From assembly GCA_017309015.1 (NCBI GenBank), contig JAEDAG010000001.1, positions 292,223 through 356,222 of the forward strand: DNA of 64,000 bases. The letters run 5' to 3'. Shown piece after piece: positions 54,488 to 62,961 of this stretch. Numbering within the stretch: position 1 is the first letter of the stretch; each line of letters opens with the position of its first letter. The notes beneath the pieces are model-generated. The model saw only the letters and a list, made by a program, of their open reading frames with translations, did not search any database and was not told the DNA's origin. Origin of the DNA: Faecalicatena absiana. GTDB taxonomy: Bacteria; Bacillota; Bacilli; Lactobacillales; Lactobacillaceae. The position numbers and the translations under genes are program-made.

Positions 54488-56095
54488 TTACTTGAGCTTA
54501 ACGTCCCAGTAGTAGGCAACCGTTCCGTAAGGAGACAGTCTGAAGCCCTGAACCTTGGAATTAAGCAGGTATGAGTAGCCTGCTTGATAGAGCGGAGCAA
54601 CGAAGGCATCCTTGACCACCAGCTGCTTTTCAGCAGCAGCCAGGGCCTGCCAGCGCTTGGCTGGGCTGGTCGCGTAGGTCGTTTTGGCCAAGTTGATCTG
54701 CTTCCAGAAGCTGGCATTCTTGTAGTCGCTCTCCAAGTTGAACAAGCCGCCGATCGTCAGGAAGTCGATCGGGTCCTGGAAGCTTGGCTGCCAAGTCCCG
54801 TAGACCATATCGAACTTGTGGGCCGTGGTGTCCGCCAGGCGCGACTTCAGTGGAATTGACCGCAGCTTGACCGTCAAGCCAGGCAGGTTCTTCATCAGGT
54901 TGCTTTGCAGGTATTCCCCCACCCGCTTGGACGCATCCATGTCGCTGGTCAGCAGCTCCAAGGTGATCTTGGACTTGCCTAATTCCTTCTTCGCCTTGGC
55001 AAATTCCGTCTTGGCCTCAGCCGCGTCGTAGCCGGCCATCTTGCCGGCCACCTGGCGGTAGTCCTGATCCTTGTCATTGTAGATGAAACCGCTGGCCACT
55101 TGCCCGCTGGCGGCCTTGCCGGCGTGCAGGATGGTCTTGACCAGCTGCTGGCGGTTGACTGCCAGACTAATTGCCCGGCGCATGTGGACGTTGCTGGTCG
55201 TCTCGCGCTTTAAGTTGAAGACCATGTAGCCGTTGGTCGGCGTGACCTTGGAATGGTAGTCCTTGTTCTTTTCATACTGCTTGACGTAGTCGGCATCGAC
55301 TGGCGCGTAGTCCAGCTGGCCGCTCTTGAACAGGTTCAGGCCAGTCGACGTGGTCTTAATGACCTGAACCTTGACCTCATCAACATGGACTTGCTTGGCA
55401 TTCCAGTAGTTCTGGTTCTTGACCAGGTTCCACTTGATGCTGGACCCGTCCCAGCCGCTGACCTTGAAAGGGCCATTGTAGACCAGCTTGCTGGCGCTGG
55501 TCCCATAGCTTGACCCGTACTTCTTGACCATCTTGTGATCCTGCGGGTAGAACTGAGCCCCAGTCAAAAAGTCCGGCAGGTACTGCACCGGGTTTTCCAA
55601 GGTCACTTGCAGCTTGTACTTGCCCAAGGCCTTGATCCCTAAAGTGCTTACTTTCTTTTTGCCGGCGGCAATTTCCGTCCCGTTTTTGATGACCTGGTAG
55701 CTGTCGGAATCCAGAGAATTGTTCTTAGGGTCAACGGTCCGCTGCCAGCCAGTCACGTAGTCCTGGGCGGTTACCGGATCCCCGTTGGACCACTTGGCAT
55801 TCTTGCGCAAGCTGAAGGTCCAAACCTTCTGGTCCTTGGAAATGGAAACCTTGCTGGCTCCGGCCAGCTTAGCCTGGTTCTTGGCATTGAAGCGGTAGAG
55901 CCCTTCCATTGAGTTCTGCAGGGTTTCCGAGCTGGTCGTATCCCCGTACTTGCTGGAGTCCAGAGTGGAAATTTCACTAGTCACGGCCGTATTCATGACG
56001 GCCTTTGAGCTTTTAGCCGGCTTTTGCCCGCAGGCTGCCAAAAGGGCAGCACTGGCCAGCATTACGGCAGAAATTTTAATCGTCTTCTTTTTCAC
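54488..56095 (-). CDS. oligopeptide ABC transporter substrate-binding lipoprotein (OppA family)
   Basis: About 535 residues from GTG 56095. It has a lipoprotein signal with lipobox ALLAACG and a family 5 solute-binding domain (SSETLQNSMEGLYRF, GDPVTAQDYVTGWQRTVDP, YNGPFKVSGWDG, MRRAISLAVNRQQLV). It binds peptides outside the cell for an Opp-type importer. No permease or ATPase is nearby, so it must serve a system encoded elsewhere. Confidence 0.93.
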   Translation of the reverse strand: MKKKTIKISAVMLASAALLAACGQKPAKSSKAVMNTAVTSEISTLDSSKYGDTTSSETLQNSMEGLYRFNAKNQAKLAGASKVSISKDQKVWTFSLRKNAKWSNGDPVTAQDYVTGWQRTVDPKNNSLDSDSYQVIKNGTEIAAGKKKVSTLGIKALGKYKLQVTLENPVQYLPDFLTGAQFYPQDHKMVKKYGSSYGTSASKLVYNGPFKVSGWDGSSIKWNLVKNQNYWNAKQVHVDEVKVQVIKTTSTGLNLFKSGQLDYAPVDADYVKQYEKNKDYHSKVTPTNGYMVFNLKRETTSNVHMRRAISLAVNRQQLVKTILHAGKAASGQVASGFIYNDKDQDYRQVAGKMAGYDAAEAKTEFAKAKKELGKSKITLELLTSDMDASKRVGEYLQSNLMKNLPGLTVKLRSIPLKSRLADTTAHKFDMVYGTWQPSFQDPIDFLTIGGLFNLESDYKNASFWKQINLAKTTYATSPAKRWQALAAAEKQLVVKDAFVAPLYQAGYSYLLNSKVQGFRLSPYGTVAYYWDVKLK

Positions 56096-56285
56096 TTTGC
56101 TTGGTCCTCTTTCATCACTTTTCCAAAAGCGCGCTAACACACAAGTTGCTTACAAAAAATAACCTACCTGTCTAGTATAAAGGCTAAGTTTACAAAAGTC
56201 ACTTATTTCCGCCTGAATCGTATTTTTTCTTTGCATCCTAAGCTGGCAGGCCAACTTTAATCTCTCTTTAATGCATATCACGTAA

Positions 56286-56317
56286 AAAAAGAACTTCTGC
56301 TTGGCAGAAGTTCTTTT
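56286..56317 (-). terminator. tRNA-Tyr/tRNA-Gln terminator
   Basis: AAAGAACTTCTGC pairs with GCAGAAGTTCTTT and leads into TTTT on the minus strand. Confidence 0.92.
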
Positions 56318-56342
56318 CCGGGTTGGGTGTTCGATTGAACAA

Positions 56343-56414
56343 TTGCGTTAGCTGGATTCGAACCAGCGCATGACGGTACCAAAAACCGTTGCCTTACCAC
56401 TTGGCTATAACGCA
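56343..56414 (-). tRNA. tRNA-Gln (anticodon TTG)
   Basis: 72 bases without encoded CCA. Acceptor TGCGTTA/TAACGCA, anticodon stem ACGGT/ACCGT with loop TTTTGGT, and T-arm GCTGGTTCGAATCCAGC. Identical to the copy at 59425-59496. Confidence 0.95.
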
Positions 56415-56419
56415 ATCAA

Positions 56420-56501
56420 TGGAGGAAAGTGGATTCGAACCACCGAACTCAGAGAGAGCGGTTTTACAGACCGCCGCGTTTAGCCACTTCGCTATTCCTC
56501 C
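56420..56501 (-). tRNA. tRNA-Tyr (anticodon GTA)
   Basis: 82 bases with acceptor GGAGGAA/TTCCTCC, anticodon stem GCGGT/ACCGC enclosing loop CTGTAAA, and a long variable arm as in bacterial tRNA-Tyr. It precedes tRNA-Gln by 5 bases in one transcript. Confidence 0.95.
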
Positions 56502-56580
56502 GTTGAAGTACTCTATTATCTTAACGAAAAAACAGCTAAAGTGCAAGAATTTTTGGCAACTTTTTTTACTTTTTCAAGTT

Positions 56581-57636
56581 CTAGACGTCAAGGCGCAAGT
56601 CTTCCGCGCTGACAAAGTGCAGGCGGTCAATGAAGAGCCAGCGCATGAAGAAGCCCAAGGCCACTGGGTAGACGACGTAAAGCACCGTTAACAGGATGAT
56701 GCTGCCCCAGCCTGGAGTCATCTTCGCGTAGGCAGCCAGTGGCCCGATCAGGCCGCTGAAGCCAAAGCCAGCAGAGCTTGGCGTTCCCTGCAGGTTGACG
56801 ATGGCCGCCAAAAGCCCGGACAAACCTGAGGCGCAAAGCACGGGAACGAAGAGCTTAGGCTTCTCCAGCATGTTGGCCATTTGAATCTTAGGCGTCCCGA
56901 TGAAGTGGGCCAAGGTGGTTCCCATCCCATTGACGCTGCTGCTCATGATCCCTAACGTGTAGCCAGCCCCGGCAATCCCCAGGTTGGCCGCCCCAGAAGC
57001 AACGCCGGTCAGGCCAATGGCGATCGCGATCCCCGCCGCGGACAGCGGCGACACGATCATGGCCGCGAAGGACATCCCGATCAAGATCCCCATCAGCAGC
57101 GGCTGCAGCTTGGTGAAGGCCATGACGATCGTGCCAATCAAGGTCGTCACGTTTTTGACGTAAGGCAGAAGCAAGAGCCCGATTCCGCCCCCGCCAACGA
57201 CGATAATAATCGGCAAAAGCAAGGCCGTGTACGAGCCCAGCCGCTTCCCAATCAGCTTGACCAAGAAGATGGCAACGGTGATCGTCAAGCCGATGTTGAT
57301 CACGTCGCCGGTCCCGGCAACCGTCATCAGGCCGTTTTTACAAGTGACCGCTCCGGACCCGATCATGGCCGCGGCGGCAACCGAGCTCATCTGCACCATG
57401 TTCAGCTGGAACAGGTAGGCCGCGCAAAAGCCAGCCATGGCGGCCAGCAGGCTCTGGGTGAAGGTGGTGATGTTGATGACGGTCTGTGCGAAGACCGGGG
57501 CCACGCCCAAGAGGGCCTTCATCAATTGACCCAAGATCGCGGCTGGAACCAGGGAGGCAATGACCCCCATCCCGATCCCATTCAAAATGTTCATCGCGGC
57601 TTGTTGAAGCCCTTGTTCTTCTTTACTTTGCGCCAT
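56581..57636 (-). CDS. PTS EIIC-like membrane protein (PTS_EIIC_2 family)
   Basis: About 351 residues with ten or so membrane helices, long Gly/Ala stretches and the pattern INITTFTQSLLAAMAGFCAAYLF of the PTS_EIIC_2 family. No EIIA or EIIB is adjacent, so sugar phosphorylation is not assured. Its ATG (GAGGAG upstream) overlaps the aminotransferase gene by 14 bases. Coupled translation suggests a shared pathway, perhaps transport of an amino acid or keto acid; that is inference. Confidence 0.75.
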   Translation of the reverse strand: MAQSKEEQGLQQAAMNILNGIGMGVIASLVPAAILGQLMKALLGVAPVFAQTVINITTFTQSLLAAMAGFCAAYLFQLNMVQMSSVAAAAMIGSGAVTCKNGLMTVAGTGDVINIGLTITVAIFLVKLIGKRLGSYTALLLPIIIVVGGGGIGLLLLPYVKNVTTLIGTIVMAFTKLQPLLMGILIGMSFAAMIVSPLSAAGIAIAIGLTGVASGAANLGIAGAGYTLGIMSSSVNGMGTTLAHFIGTPKIQMANMLEKPKLFVPVLCASGLSGLLAAIVNLQGTPSSAGFGFSGLIGPLAAYAKMTPGWGSIILLTVLYVVYPVALGFFMRWLFIDRLHFVSAEDLRLDV

Positions 57637-58804
57637 GTTGCTGCTCCTCAATATATTTGCTGATTCGGTTTACGCCCTCTTTGATCTCGTCCAAGGCAGT
57701 TGCATAAGAGAAACGCAGCCAGCTTTGACCGCCTTTGGCAAACCAAGAACCGGCACAGACGCCGACATGTGCCTGGTCGGCCAAGTCATAGACAAACTTC
57801 ACGTCGTCCTGGTCAAGCCCCGCCGGAATCTGGGCCCAGATGTAGAAGGCCCCCTGCGGCTTGATGACCTTAAAGCCAAGCTTGGTCAATTGATCATCGA
57901 GGTAGTCGCGCCGCTCCTTAAAAGCCGCCTTCATTTCCTGAGCGTCGGCATCCCCATTCCGGAAGGCTTCCTCGGCCGCGTCCTGCATTGGCCACGGCTC
58001 GGTCGTGGTGATGAACTGGTGCACCTTGGCCAATTGGTCGCTAATTTCCTGCGGGGCGGCCATAATCCCGATCCGGTAGCCAGTCATGGCCCAGGACTTG
58101 GAAACCCCGTTCAACAGAATCACCTGGTCGTGCAGGGATTTCTCCATTGAGGCATGCTCCTGGTCGTAGTTGAGCTCACTGTAGATTTCATCGCACAGGA
58201 CAAAAGTTGGCCGGTCGCGCACGACGTCAGCCAAAGCGTCCAATTCCTCCTGGCTGTACATGACCCCGGTCGGGTTGGTCGGGTAGTTCATGACCAAGAC
58301 CCGCAGGCGGTCCCCGTATTCATCAACCACTTTCTGCAAGGCTTCCGGAGTCAGCTTGAAATTGGTCGCGCTGGTATCGATTTGGACCACTTCTGCCCCT
58401 TCTAGAGCCGCATCGGCAATGTAGAGCGGGAACATGGGCGTTGGCATGGCCATCACGTCGCCGGGGTTCAATATCGCGGACATGACCGTGTAGATGGCTT
58501 CTGTCGCCCCATTAGTGGCAATAATCTCGCTTGGTTCATAGTGCTGGCCGTAGCGCCTTTCCAAGAAGGCAGCAGCGGCTTCGCGCAGGCCTGGCGTCCC
58601 GTTTGACGGCGCGTAGTGGGAATGGTTGTCGACGATCCCCTTGATTGCCGCGGTCTTGATGTGGTCTGGCGTGTTGAAGTCCGGCTCGCCAACCGTGAAC
58701 TTGACGATGTCTGGATATTGGCTGCAATAGCGGGTAAAGTTCAAAATCGCGGAACTCTTTACGCCAGTAACGCCCTTATGCATGTGCTGAGTCAAATCAA
58801 CCAT
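57623..58804 (-). CDS. class I/II PLP aminotransferase (PatA/AspC type)
   Basis: About 393 residues from ATG 58804 (AGGAGG upstream). Fold type I motifs are FTVGEPDFNTPDHI, NGATEAIYTVMSA, NYPTNPTGVMYS, CDEIYSEL and the PLP lysine in LNGVSKSWAMTGYRIG. The C-terminus has LRFSYATALDEI. Related enzymes act on aromatic amino acids, aspartate or diaminopimelate precursors. It lies behind a structured leader that can switch between terminator and antiterminator, so it is regulated by a metabolite or tRNA-like signal. Confidence 0.9.
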   Translation of the reverse strand: MVDLTQHMHKGVTGVKSSAILNFTRYCSQYPDIVKFTVGEPDFNTPDHIKTAAIKGIVDNHSHYAPSNGTPGLREAAAAFLERRYGQHYEPSEIIATNGATEAIYTVMSAILNPGDVMAMPTPMFPLYIADAALEGAEVVQIDTSATNFKLTPEALQKVVDEYGDRLRVLVMNYPTNPTGVMYSQEELDALADVVRDRPTFVLCDEIYSELNYDQEHASMEKSLHDQVILLNGVSKSWAMTGYRIGIMAAPQEISDQLAKVHQFITTTEPWPMQDAAEEAFRNGDADAQEMKAAFKERRDYLDDQLTKLGFKVIKPQGAFYIWAQIPAGLDQDDVKFVYDLADQAHVGVCAGSWFAKGGQSWLRFSYATALDEIKEGVNRISKYIEEQQHGAK

Positions 58805-58856
58805 AATAGATGCCTCCTGAAAAAACTGATTGCCAAAATTTAAAACAACAAACAAA

Positions 58857-59108
58857 AACCTGGAGATCTAATGATCCCCAGGTTGGTCTGGTATTGGCTA
58901 ACAAATTCATCATTGGAACCTGCTGGATCATTTTCCTGCAAGTTCCAACTTCACGTTAAGAAAAGCCTTATTATTGAAACTGCAGATGCATGTTTTCTGT
59001 AAAACTTGCATCCACTGATGCAAGTCAAGCCCAATAATAAAAGCTAAAGAAGCTATTTTGCTGTGCGTTGGTAAGCTTCATCGTTCTGTTTCCTTTCTTA
59101 GCGTTCGT
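58857..59108 (-). ncRNA. structured leader RNA, candidate riboswitch with transcription attenuator
   Basis: From the promoter at 59116-59144 a leader of about 300 nt runs to the aminotransferase start. It can fold into P1 (TTATTATTG 59032-59040 with CAATAATAA 58968-58976), P2 (ACTTGCATC-AGTG-GATGCAAGT, 59004-59025) and P3 (58977-58995), a three-way junction. P4 pairs TTGGAAC with GTTCCAA (58913-58948). A terminator (58857-58884, AACCTGGGGATC with GATCTCCAGGTT, then TTTTT) excludes pairing of ATGATCC...CAGGTT (58917-58931) with AACCTG...GGATCAT (58871-58884). I see no T-box, S-box or L-box signature. Confidence 0.75.
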
Positions 59109-59115
59109 TGCCCTA

Positions 59116-59144
59116 ACTATACTTTAGAAATAAATTAAAGTCAA
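59116..59144 (-). promoter_or_regulatory. promoter of the aminotransferase leader
   Basis: TTGACT (59139-59144) and TATAGT (59116-59121) on the minus strand are separated by exactly 17 bases. Confidence 0.85.
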
Positions 59145-59154
59145 CCAATTCTTT

Positions 59155-59325
59155 CTAATTTTCCTCCCAATTTTCAGGATTTTCCAGCAAATCCTGGAGG
59201 GCCTTGATCAGGTCACGGCTGACCGTGATCGTGCCTGGCTTAAGGTAGTAGCTTAAAGAAATCTCCTCTTCCAGCTTGTCGGTCAGTTCTTTGATCTTGC
59301 TCGCTTCCACGTCTTTTTCTGCCAT
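59155..59325 (-). CDS. small conserved-looking acidic protein
   Basis: 56 residues from ATG 59325, with AAAGGA upstream: MAEKDVEASKIKELTDKLEE then ISLSYYLKPGTITVSRDLI and an acidic C-terminus. It is predicted helical with no membrane part. No family recognised. It lies between tRNA-Gln and the leader promoter. Confidence 0.6.
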   Translation of the reverse strand: MAEKDVEASKIKELTDKLEEEISLSYYLKPGTITVSRDLIKALQDLLENPENWEEN

Positions 59326-59391
59326 GCTTGTTCCTTTCATGCTTGCTTTGATTCCCTGCCGTCTTATTTTACCCGATTTACCCCCAGACGA

Positions 59392-59420
59392 CAAAAAAGC
59401 CAGGCCGGCGGCCTGGCTTG
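59392..59420 (-). terminator. terminator after tRNA-Gln copy 2
   Basis: AAGCCAGGCCG pairs with CGGCCTGGCTT and is followed by TTTTTTG on the minus strand, 5 bases after the tRNA. Confidence 0.9.
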
Positions 59421-59424
59421 CTTA

Positions 59425-59496
59425 TTGCGTTAGCTGGATTCGAACCAGCGCATGACGGTACCAAAAACCGTTGCCTTACCACTTGGCTATAACGCA
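59425..59496 (-). tRNA. tRNA-Gln (anticodon TTG), second copy
   Basis: Sequence identical to 56343-56414 over the mature tRNA. It has its own terminator and lies alone. Confidence 0.95.
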
Positions 59497-59605
59497 ATCT
59501 TTTAAGCGTTGGCGACTTGCGTCACTCAACGTTTAATATCTTACCGAAAATTGCCCGCAAGGTCAATCTTTTTGGCAGAATTTTTTCTGCAAATCTGGAC
59601 ACAAG

Positions 59606-59640
59606 AAAAGCGCCGCGGTTGAGCAAGTCCGCGGCGCTTT
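59606..59640 (-). terminator. terminator of the 59658 gene
   Basis: AAAGCGCCGCGG pairs with CCGCGGCGCTTT and is followed by TCTTG on the minus strand. Confidence 0.88.
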
Positions 59641-59657
59641 CATCCCCGATTAGCCTT

Positions 59658-59990
59658 TTAGCGCTTTTTTGCTTTCTTCTGAGCCTTAGCAGCATTTTTT
59701 TCCAGGTAGTCGACCTTCTTTTCATAGTCGTCGATGACGGCTTTGACGTTTTGTTGGCCACGCCAGCCGGCATAGCCGAAGAGCAGCATTCCTAACGCGC
59801 CGACTGCCAGGAGCAAGATGCCCATAACATCCAAAAACAGATTTTTCGCGTGGAAGAAGTAGATCATCACGATCCCAATACCGCTGACGATGCTGCAAAG
59901 CTGAAACCAGTAGCCGAGGTTTTTGAGCATATGTTTTTGATAGGCGACTTCACCTTCGTAGCCCTTGCGCATTTCATTGAGAGTCATCAT
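59658..59990 (-). CDS. small two-helix membrane protein
   Basis: 110 residues with a soluble N-terminal part, two membrane helices (LCSIVSGIGIVMIYFF and MGILLLAVGALGMLLFGYA) and a basic coiled C-terminus (YEKKVDYLEKNAAKAQKKAKKR). GGAAG precedes the ATG. It is a monocistronic unit between the PTS operon and tRNA-Gln. Function unknown. Confidence 0.65.
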   Translation of the reverse strand: MMTLNEMRKGYEGEVAYQKHMLKNLGYWFQLCSIVSGIGIVMIYFFHAKNLFLDVMGILLLAVGALGMLLFGYAGWRGQQNVKAVIDDYEKKVDYLEKNAAKAQKKAKKR

Positions 59991-60235
59991 GGTCTTCCTT
60001 CCTAAGTTAAGTAAAAATGGGTATTTGTTTCCAAATCAATGTAAGAAATTGTTTGAGGAATAAGCTTAAAGATTTCATGGATACAAATCATCACTGATTT
60101 GTTGAGTAAAACGAAAAAGTGAAAAATGTAATATGTTTGAGAGTTTAATTTTTTTGAGTATGTGGGAAATGTCTTAAACGCTTTTCAAATACGATCAATG
60201 CAATCGCTTGTCAGGCATGTTTTCCGCCAGACTGC

Positions 60236-61072
60236 TTAGTATGACAGGCCTGGGTTGAAGAAGTTGACCAGAACGCCGACGAAGGAGATGGCAACCAGGA
60301 TCAACATCGTCCAAATAGCGGAAACGTGCTTCTTAGCCATCAACCACCAGCAGAAGATCGTGATTAACACAGTCAACAGACCAGGGAAGATGGAGTCGAG
60401 TTGGTTTTGCAGGTTCAAGAAGACCTTGCCGTTGGAGTTGTACAGCTTCAATGAAGTTTGCACGTTAACCCATGATGCCAGAACACCACCAACAACCATG
60501 GAACCAACAGTCCCGATCGCGCGGCGAACGGCTGCGCCTTGCGCACCGACCAGGAATTCTACGGCGCGGTCACCAAGCTTGTAGCCACGGAAGTAAAGGA
60601 AGCGTTGGCCGAAGTATGCCAGCAGGACCCAAACGACGATGTAGAAGATGGCACCAACTGGTGAACCGCCTGAAGACATCCCCAAGGCAATCCCCAGCAG
60701 GATAGGAATCAAAGTACCGTCGATCAGTGAGTCACCGATACCAGCGATAGGCCCCATCAAACCGGCACGCATGTCGTTGATCGTTTCGCCATCAATCCCC
60801 TTGCCGTTGGCCCGGGCTTCTTCCATTGAAGCGGTGATCCCGACGATCACTGAACCCAGCATTGGGTTGGTGTTGAAGAAGGCCGTGTAGGCGTGAATTG
60901 CTTCAACTTGCTTGTCGTGATCAGGGTACAATTTTTGCAAAATTGGCAACATGGAGCACATGTAACCAAAAGTCTGCATGTGTTCTTGTGAGAAGCAGGT
61001 CAAAGCGCCCCAGAACCAGAGGTTGAAAGACTTGCTTAAAGTTTTCTTGTCAAGTTTCTTCGTTGCGTCCAT
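60236..61072 (-). CDS. manN: PTS mannose-family EIID component
   Basis: The 278-residue membrane protein has the EIID signature: SFNLWFWGALTCFSQEHMQTFGYMCSMLP at the N-terminus, NTNPMLGSVIVGITASMEEARANG, and GLMGPIAGIGDSLIDGTLIPILLGIA. With EIIC it forms the Man-type sugar channel for glucose, mannose or related sugars. It starts 2 bases after the EIIC gene. No obvious terminator follows; the 60000-60235 gap is AT-rich. Confidence 0.95.
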   Translation of the reverse strand: MDATKKLDKKTLSKSFNLWFWGALTCFSQEHMQTFGYMCSMLPILQKLYPDHDKQVEAIHAYTAFFNTNPMLGSVIVGITASMEEARANGKGIDGETINDMRAGLMGPIAGIGDSLIDGTLIPILLGIALGMSSGGSPVGAIFYIVVWVLLAYFGQRFLYFRGYKLGDRAVEFLVGAQGAAVRRAIGTVGSMVVGGVLASWVNVQTSLKLYNSNGKVFLNLQNQLDSIFPGLLTVLITIFCWWLMAKKHVSAIWTMLILVAISFVGVLVNFFNPGLSY

Positions 61073-61074
61073 GA

Positions 61075-61932
61075 TTAGATATCCTCCTCATCATCGTCAT
61101 CATCAAGGTCGTCGCTTGAGCCAGCAGCTACAGCAGGTCTCTTAGATTCAGCCATTTGAACTTCGTACATGATAGTCGCGAAGAGCAGTGAAATAACAGT
61201 TACTGAAACCAGGTTCAGGTGCAGTGAAGCACAGAAAGTGAAACCTACCAGGAATGGAACGAAGTCCATTGGCTTGTTGACGATTTGACGAAGCAGAATA
61301 GCGATACCAACACATGGAAGCATCCCACCGACCGTGAACAAAGTCTTCATTGGAATGCCGTCCATTGGCAAAGCGTTACGCAATGCAGTAACGGCAGTAG
61401 CACCGAAGTGAGTCAGCAGCATCGTTGGCAGGAATGAGAAGATAGCGTGTGAAACCCATGGCCAACCAAAGTTTACGGCGTACAGGTTGTGCAGCTTGCC
61501 ATTTTCAACGTCCTTCCAACCGAATGACTGCCATACCAGGTTCATGGTAGCAACGGCGTAGTACAAAACAGTACCAACAGTACCAACCAAGGTACCAACT
61601 GACTTAGCCAGGTTAGCGGCTGAAGTACCCAATGGGTTCAGGCCACGTGATGAAATTGCGACCATGGCCAGTGGAATCCCGATGTAAGAAATCGCACGAA
61701 CGTCAGCGGAAACAGTACCACCTGGAGTAACCAAGGCGATGTAAACCAATTGCATCGCAACCCCGCAGGCGATCCCGAGCTTCAGGTCGCCCAAGATAAT
61801 GCCACAGACTAAACCACCGACCAATGGACGACCGATAGTGTAGTTACCAACTGCTTGACCAGCCATACATGAGTTTGAGCACAAGCAGGCAAACAAACCC
61901 AAGATGGCGGCTTGGAACCAACTGATTGTCAT
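61075..61932 (-). CDS. manM: PTS mannose-family EIIC component
   Basis: This 285-residue EIIC opens MTISWFQAAILGLFACLCSNSCMAGQ and has ALVTPGGTVSADVRAISYIGIPLAMVAI and NALPMDGIPMKTLFTVGGMLPCVGIAILL. The C-terminus carries a strongly acidic tail, DDLDDDDDEEDI, similar to the tail of EIIA in the same operon. EIIC forms the translocation path with EIID. Confidence 0.95.
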   Translation of the reverse strand: MTISWFQAAILGLFACLCSNSCMAGQAVGNYTIGRPLVGGLVCGIILGDLKLGIACGVAMQLVYIALVTPGGTVSADVRAISYIGIPLAMVAISSRGLNPLGTSAANLAKSVGTLVGTVGTVLYYAVATMNLVWQSFGWKDVENGKLHNLYAVNFGWPWVSHAIFSFLPTMLLTHFGATAVTALRNALPMDGIPMKTLFTVGGMLPCVGIAILLRQIVNKPMDFVPFLVGFTFCASLHLNLVSVTVISLLFATIMYEVQMAESKRPAVAAGSSDDLDDDDDEEDI

Positions 61933-61966
61933 TTTAAAATCTCCCTCTTTTAAAAATCATTCAATA

Positions 61967-62464
61967 TTAGTAGCCAAACTTAGACTTGAACTTGTCCCAG
62001 CTCCCGATTCTTTGGTCTGGCAACAAGGCGAAGTCGACCTTGTAGCCAGCCTTTTCGATGGCTTCAAAGGCGTCCCCTTCTTCCTGAGTGAAGGATTGGT
62101 TGTCGCCCAGCTTGATGGCGCCGGCCCGGTCATTGCCTGGCCCAACATTGACAGTCTTAACGTCGCTTGGCTTGAAGCCTTCGTCAACCAAGATCTTCTT
62201 CATGTCCAACGGACTCTTGGTAATCAAGAAGTAACGGGTGTCTGAGTTGAGAACCTTGTCTTGCACCTTCAGGAAGTGTTCCATGGTCCAAACGAAAGTC
62301 TTCTTGCCTTCAGCAGCTGCCTTGTAAGCTTCCTTCAAGATCTTGTTGGTAGCTGCCTTGTCGTTAACCGCGATAATCCCGTCACATGGCATTTCCTTGC
62401 CCCAACGAGTAGTGATCAAGCCGTGAATCATCCGGTCGTCAATTCTTACAAATGATACTGACAT
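61967..62464 (-). CDS. PTS mannose-family EIIB component
   Basis: The 165-residue cytosolic EIIB has the phosphorylated histidine in VRIDDRMIHGLITTRW (His14). It passes phosphate from EIIA to the incoming sugar. Here EIIA and EIIB are separate genes rather than fused as in E. coli ManX. RBS AGGAGG precedes the ATG. Confidence 0.95.
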   Translation of the reverse strand: MSVSFVRIDDRMIHGLITTRWGKEMPCDGIIAVNDKAATNKILKEAYKAAAEGKKTFVWTMEHFLKVQDKVLNSDTRYFLITKSPLDMKKILVDEGFKPSDVKTVNVGPGNDRAGAIKLGDNQSFTQEEGDAFEAIEKAGYKVDFALLPDQRIGSWDKFKSKFGY

Positions 62465-62488
62465 TTTAATTTCCTCCTACTTGCTTAA

Positions 62489-62932
62489 TTAAATGTCATC
62501 TTCATCATCGTCCGCATCAGAGGAAGGGACCTTATATTCTTGCAGAGCTTGCTTGGCTTCGCCTAAAGCAGTCTGGGCCAGCAGGTCGCGGTCCATCCCG
62601 TCCAGTGAAACGACAACGGTTAAAGCCATGGTAAAGTTCATCCCGCCCAGGATAGTGGCACGGTCAAGCAAACCATGTTCGTTGAAGACATTCATGAAGG
62701 TGGTCAAAGGACTGCCCCCGATCAAGTCGGCTAAAATCATGAATTCATCATCATCATTAAACTTGTGAGCATCAAGCAGTGCTTCGACTTCCTTCTTGAA
62801 GTCATCAGCGGATTTGCCATTGTGCAAGCCGATCGCAAAGACACGTTCAGCCGCGTCGCCCGCGAACATTTCCAGAGAGGTCTTCAGCCCCTCAGCAAAC
62901 TTGCCATGCGATACCAAAAATACGTACTTCAA
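62489..62932 (-). CDS. PTS mannose-family EIIA component
   Basis: The 147-residue cytosolic EIIA opens MKYVFLVSHGKFAEGLKTSL, with His9 as the HPr-phosphorylated residue, and has ADLIGGSPLTTFMNVF. It ends with acidic tail DADDDEDDI. It is the first gene of the operon, behind the promoter at about 62962. EIIA/EIIB of this family also report sugar supply to regulators. Confidence 0.94.
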   Translation of the reverse strand: MKYVFLVSHGKFAEGLKTSLEMFAGDAAERVFAIGLHNGKSADDFKKEVEALLDAHKFNDDDEFMILADLIGGSPLTTFMNVFNEHGLLDRATILGGMNFTMALTVVVSLDGMDRDLLAQTALGEAKQALQEYKVPSSDADDDEDDI

Positions 62933-62961
62933 TTTCTTACCTCCTTGCTAACTTTGATTAA

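Noticed and set aside
58857-59108. T-box leader for the aminotransferase operon
   Set aside because: The conserved T-box sequence and an antiterminator with UGGN bulge are not visible; TTGGAAC here belongs to a simple hairpin.
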